This document shows, piece after piece, positions 61,119 to 64,000 of a DNA stretch of 64,000 bases. The notes under the pieces are model-generated. The model saw only the letters and a program-made list of their open reading frames with translations, was not told the DNA's origin and ran no database searches. Within the stretch, counting starts at the first letter, position 1; every line of letters begins with the position of its first letter. Location: assembly GCA_037833965.1 (NCBI GenBank), contig AP031358.1:9308001-9372000 (forward strand), given 5' to 3'. Origin of the DNA: Marchantia polymorpha subsp. ruderalis. Taxonomy: Eukaryota > Streptophyta > Marchantiopsida > Marchantiales > Marchantiaceae. The position numbers were made by a program, and so were the translations under genes.

Positions 61119-61538
61119 TGTAACCATCTTTAGTTAGTTAGAAATAAAGTAGAGGTTACTCTAAATATTGATATAGATACTTTAGTGTGCACTAGTCATA
61201 GCTGCCACGTCAGCGATCCGCGCACTTGGTAGGTACAAAGTGGATGTGTTAGTTGACAGTGCCACGTTAGCAATCCGTGTGCTTGTACGTAAGGATTGAG
61301 TGTGTTAGTTAGTGTGTTAGTTGGGTGCGCCACGTCAGCGATCCGTGTGCTTGTTAGTGTTATCCGCCACGTCATCTATCCACTAGGAGTGAGATGGATG
61401 GTGGGGATTAGATCTTATCTCCTTGTACTTGTTGGTGAGAGCTATATAAGGGAGAGGAGAACCATTGTTGGTATCTCTCATATTTAGAGTTTACGTTTCT
61501 ATCTTCGAGTGAGCTTATCTTTAAACCCTAGTGTTACA
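61119..61538 (+). repeat. 5' LTR of chromovirus copy 2 (420 bp)
   Basis: TGTAACCAT...GTGTTACA, aligned with the copy 1 LTR. The TATA box CTATATAAGG is at about 61442-61451. ACGT words are kept at about 61205, 61330 and 61369. The second one is changed to CCACGTTAGC (about 61262). Confidence 0.95.
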
Positions 61539-61539
61539 A

Positions 61540-61551
61540 TAGTATCAGAGC
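61540..61551 (+). promoter_or_regulatory. Primer-binding site (initiator tRNA-Met)
   Basis: AGTATCAGAGC lies 1-2 bp after the LTR and is the common plant element sequence complementary to the 3' end of initiator tRNA-Met. It fixes the 5' LTR boundary and the element's polarity. Confidence 0.88.
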
Positions 61552-62152
61552 GATCTTGCTCTTTCCTTGAGTGTGGATTACCTTTCATGGAATAACAACT
61601 TAGTGATGATGGAGTGTAGTCTTGAGAGTGTATAGAGGCTGGCAGAGGTCATTCATCTGCATGTAGAGAGAGGTGGAAGAGGGAAATTGTGGTTTTGGAG
61701 ATATGGACGTGATTGACTGGAATCCAGTACCGCACTGGCCAATTCCTAACCTATTCGATATTCACCTTCGTTGCATGGAGAAACATCATTTTTGGATGTA
61801 CCTTGTGGCTTGTTGGGATGCAGATTTTGTGACTAGAGTGATGGAGTCAAGAGTGCTACTGATTCTTCCAATAGTTACTTATGGGGAGACTTGAGATTGT
61901 ACTATATACATTTTATACTGAATGTTTCATGAATTTGAATCGCGAACCACCTGTCCCGGTTCGATTCAGCACTTATGTAGAGATTAGAACAGTATATAGA
62001 CAGAAGATAATATGGAGAGATTTTCTTGTGAGAAATTATAGAGAGTAGTACTATAGAGCTTCGATAGAATCACCTGCACCTTTTGTGACTACTTTGTTGA
62101 GAGGTCACATAGTGATTATACTCACTTTGTATTAGAGGGAGTGTGAGAAAGC
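61552..62152 (+). other. Leader between primer site and gag, with a 73-codon ORF
   Basis: An ORF at 61673-61894 (MEEGNCGFGDMDVIDWNPVP and onward) precedes gag. No domain is recognised. It may be a chance frame, an upstream regulatory ORF, or captured sequence. Copy 1 lacks this region. Confidence 0.35.
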
Positions 62153-63316
62153 ATGGGGACATCAATTGATATGGGTGAGGTTCTCAATGCAATCATGGCG
62201 GAGATGAAGGAGTTGAGAAAAGCGATAGTAGATGGGCATACAAAGCAACAAGCCATGGAAGATAAAATCTTCGCATTGGAGAGTGAAAAAGTAGAGAGAG
62301 AGAGAGTTGGAGAGATGGAAGTTGAACCTCAAGTTCAAGCTTCCCAAGTTAAGCCAGAACCAACTCCTATTAATGCAGTAGAGGCAAATAAGAGACATAT
62401 TCAAGAGATTGAAGATCAAGTAAATCTTTTGCTTCGAATGGGAAAATCCTGTAAGGTGGAAGCTTACAAAGGGAGTAGAGCAATGGGAGTGTTAGAGGGA
62501 TGCATTATGAGGATGAATATTCATTTATCCCATTTTCATGTTTCTGATTATATTGCAGGAATGTTCATGAGATCTTATCTTACAGATAAGACTTTCACAT
62601 GGTACACAACATGGGAGAGAATGCTTTCAGAACGAGGTGCTACCATTTCGTGGAGTGGAATGCAGGAAGGACTTCTGCAAAATTTTCGAGCGGTGGATTC
62701 TTTTCAAATGGCAAGAATGAAGTTGTGGGATCTAAAGCAGAAAGGAGGTATTTATGAGTACATTAAAGAATTTTGTGATCTTCAAGTATCTATCATGGAT
62801 ATGAGTGGAGCTGAAGCCTCGGACGTGTTCAAACGAGGCTTGAAGAATCAAATTCGAAAGGAGGTGATGGTAAGCAATCCATCTACTGTGAATAAAATAA
62901 TTGCAATTGCTCAACGAATTTCGGATGCTTTTGGTGTCACACACGGTGAACCAGTGAGCAATTTTCAAGATCCATCTGGTCCAACACCGTTGGAGTTGGG
63001 AAACCTTTGACGTAGAGAAGGTTTTGCACCAACAAGAGTACCACCACCAAGATTTGGAGGTGAGATTCGGCGACCTGGAGTTCCAAATTTGCAAGAAGGT
63101 TATGCAAATAACGGAATGGTTCGAAGAGGAGCTGGAGTTCGTGACAATCGTCAATGGTATGCATGTGGACGAATGGGTCACATTGCCAAGTTTTGTCAAA
63201 TTATGCCAACTTTACAAGGAGGGCGGCCCATGCAGCGACGACCGTTCAACAACATGGAGGGGATAGAGTATGAAGAGATGGAGGAAGCAGTTTTGGGAAA
63301 CGAAGATCACCAGTAA
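62153..63316 (+). pseudogene. Chromovirus gag (copy 2), interrupted
   Basis: The ATG at 62153 starts MGTSIDMGEVLNAIMAEMKE with an N-terminal coiled coil (KEL..AIVDGHTKQQAMEDKI), then the capsid-like region shared with copy 1. The 285-codon frame ends at a TGA at 63008-63010, where copy 1 reads through. The following frame (63089-63316) carries the zinc knuckle, but its first Cys is Trp (WYACGRMGHIAKFC, 63155 on). The frame then ends at TAA. Confidence 0.9.
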
Positions 63317-63399
63317 TCTTGCCTCGCGGCCTTACTGGTTCTACAAAGCGAAGAAAAGGCAAGGTTGGAAGAAGGCAATGGTTGGGAGCTCATGGAAGT

Positions 63400-64000
63400 A
63401 GTAAGAAGCAAGCTCAACTCATTGTCACTAATGGTTTCATGGAAGGACACAAGGTGAGAGTTTTAATTGATCTTGGAGCAACTGAGAATTTTCTATCAAG
63501 GAGTGTTGCTATGAAGTTAGGTTTGATGTTGATGAAGGACGTGAGTGAAGAAGTTGAATTGCCAAACGGGCAAACTGAAGTGATAGAAACACTATCACGG
63601 AGTGTAGAATTATCCATATATAGATACCAGGAGAGCATTGAATGGAGAGTAATTCGTTTAGCTCGATATGATGTCATCCTTGGAATGCCATGGATGGAAC
63701 AATATAATCCGAGTGTAGATTGGAGAAGAAAAGTGATTACAAGTAGTGGATGGAAAATCTATGGAGATAGAATTAGATCTCAGAATAGGAATTTACCCCT
63801 CTTTGTGATGGGTACAGCATCCATTTCTAGAGATGATGTATGTTTCTTTGGACTTATAAGAGATATTGGGTCCACGGACAAACCTTACATCCCGGAGTCC
63901 TTGAACGACATTTTCATGGAGTATAAAGATGTTTTTCCAGATGATCTACCTGTAGGATTACCACCAAAGAGGCGAGTAGATCACAAGATTGAGGTGATAC
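63400..64000 (+). pseudogene. Chromovirus protease and start of RT (copy 2), partial
   Basis: An open frame reads VRVLIDLGATENFLSRSVAM (the active-site Thr of DTG is Leu), VILGMPWMEQYNPSVDWRRK, then DDLPVGLPPKRRVDHKIEV at the RT start, and runs off the window. The 14 bp missing from copy 1 are present here. Confidence 0.85.

Larger units (their letters stand above)
61119..64000 (+). mobile_element. Chromodomain Ty3/gypsy retrotransposon copy 2, running off the window
   Basis: 5' LTR, primer-binding site, leader, gag, protease and the start of RT are present, in the same orientation as copy 1 and closely similar to it from 62427. The 5' flank is GAGAA. It is less decayed than copy 1 in gag but carries at least one gag stop (63007-63009). 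Confidence 0.95.

Noticed and set aside
61920-61975. Possible tRNA-like segment (CCCGGTTCGATTC)
   Set aside because: A T-loop-like word only. No acceptor stem, D-arm or anticodon arm of the right spacing could be folded around it.
1-64000. CRISPR arrays, bacterial operons, ribosome binding sites, rRNA genes
   Set aside because: No regularly spaced direct repeats, no rRNA sequence, and the intron structure shows plant nuclear DNA.

Overview
The window is plant nuclear DNA, most likely from a bryophyte. The evidence is three intact intron-containing genes with plant-type GT-AG junctions (EDR2-like, RLP4-like and a mitochondrial-type MaoC dehydratase), chromodomain Ty3/gypsy elements with a plant initiator-tRNA-Met primer site, and long AT-rich gene-poor stretches. 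The repeated coiled-coil and gag/protease proteins of the first 10 kb look to me like families that are abundant in the liverwort Marchantia. That is recall plus inference, not a search result.

Layout. 1-10.4 kb is a nest of decayed repeats: copy A of an unnamed N-domain/coiled-coil protein family (about 165-4182), a broken Ty3-like gag (4932-6051), copy B of the coiled-coil family inserted into the second zinc knuckle of that gag with matching flanks (6052-9181), then the rest of the gag and a degenerate protease (9182-10406). 10.4-11.15 kb is AT-rich, LTR-like spacer. 11151-15877 is a 5'-truncated chromodomain Ty3/gypsy element ending in a 419-bp LTR. 16.2-17.8 kb is a cytochrome P450 pseudogene. 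17.8-22.8 kb is non-coding with tandem repeats and a striking double hairpin. 22871-27289 (minus) is a nine-exon kinase-less malectin-like/LRR receptor-like protein. 27.3-38 kb has no gene I can defend. 38080-38725 holds two clean exons of an unidentified plus-strand gene. 39674-40916 is a three-exon hydroxyacyl-thioester dehydratase. 41-47.2 kb is non-coding, with GA and GGGGA tracts. 47282-58347 is an intact 22-exon EDR2-type PH/START/DUF1336 gene. 60.4-61.1 kb is an old gypsy pol fragment, into which a second copy of the chromodomain element is inserted (61119 to the window end).

How it works together: the three intact genes are ordinary single-copy plant genes with unrelated jobs (membrane lipid-binding defence regulator, receptor-like surface protein, organellar acyl-thioester metabolism). 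They sit between two same-orientation copies of one chromodomain retroelement about 45 kb apart. All exon models were joined by hand from splice consensus. The three full models each close in frame (637, 168 and 725 codons before the stop). The most novel material is the coiled-coil family: two diverged, mobilised, decayed copies with a shared domain plan and a shared 3' tail.
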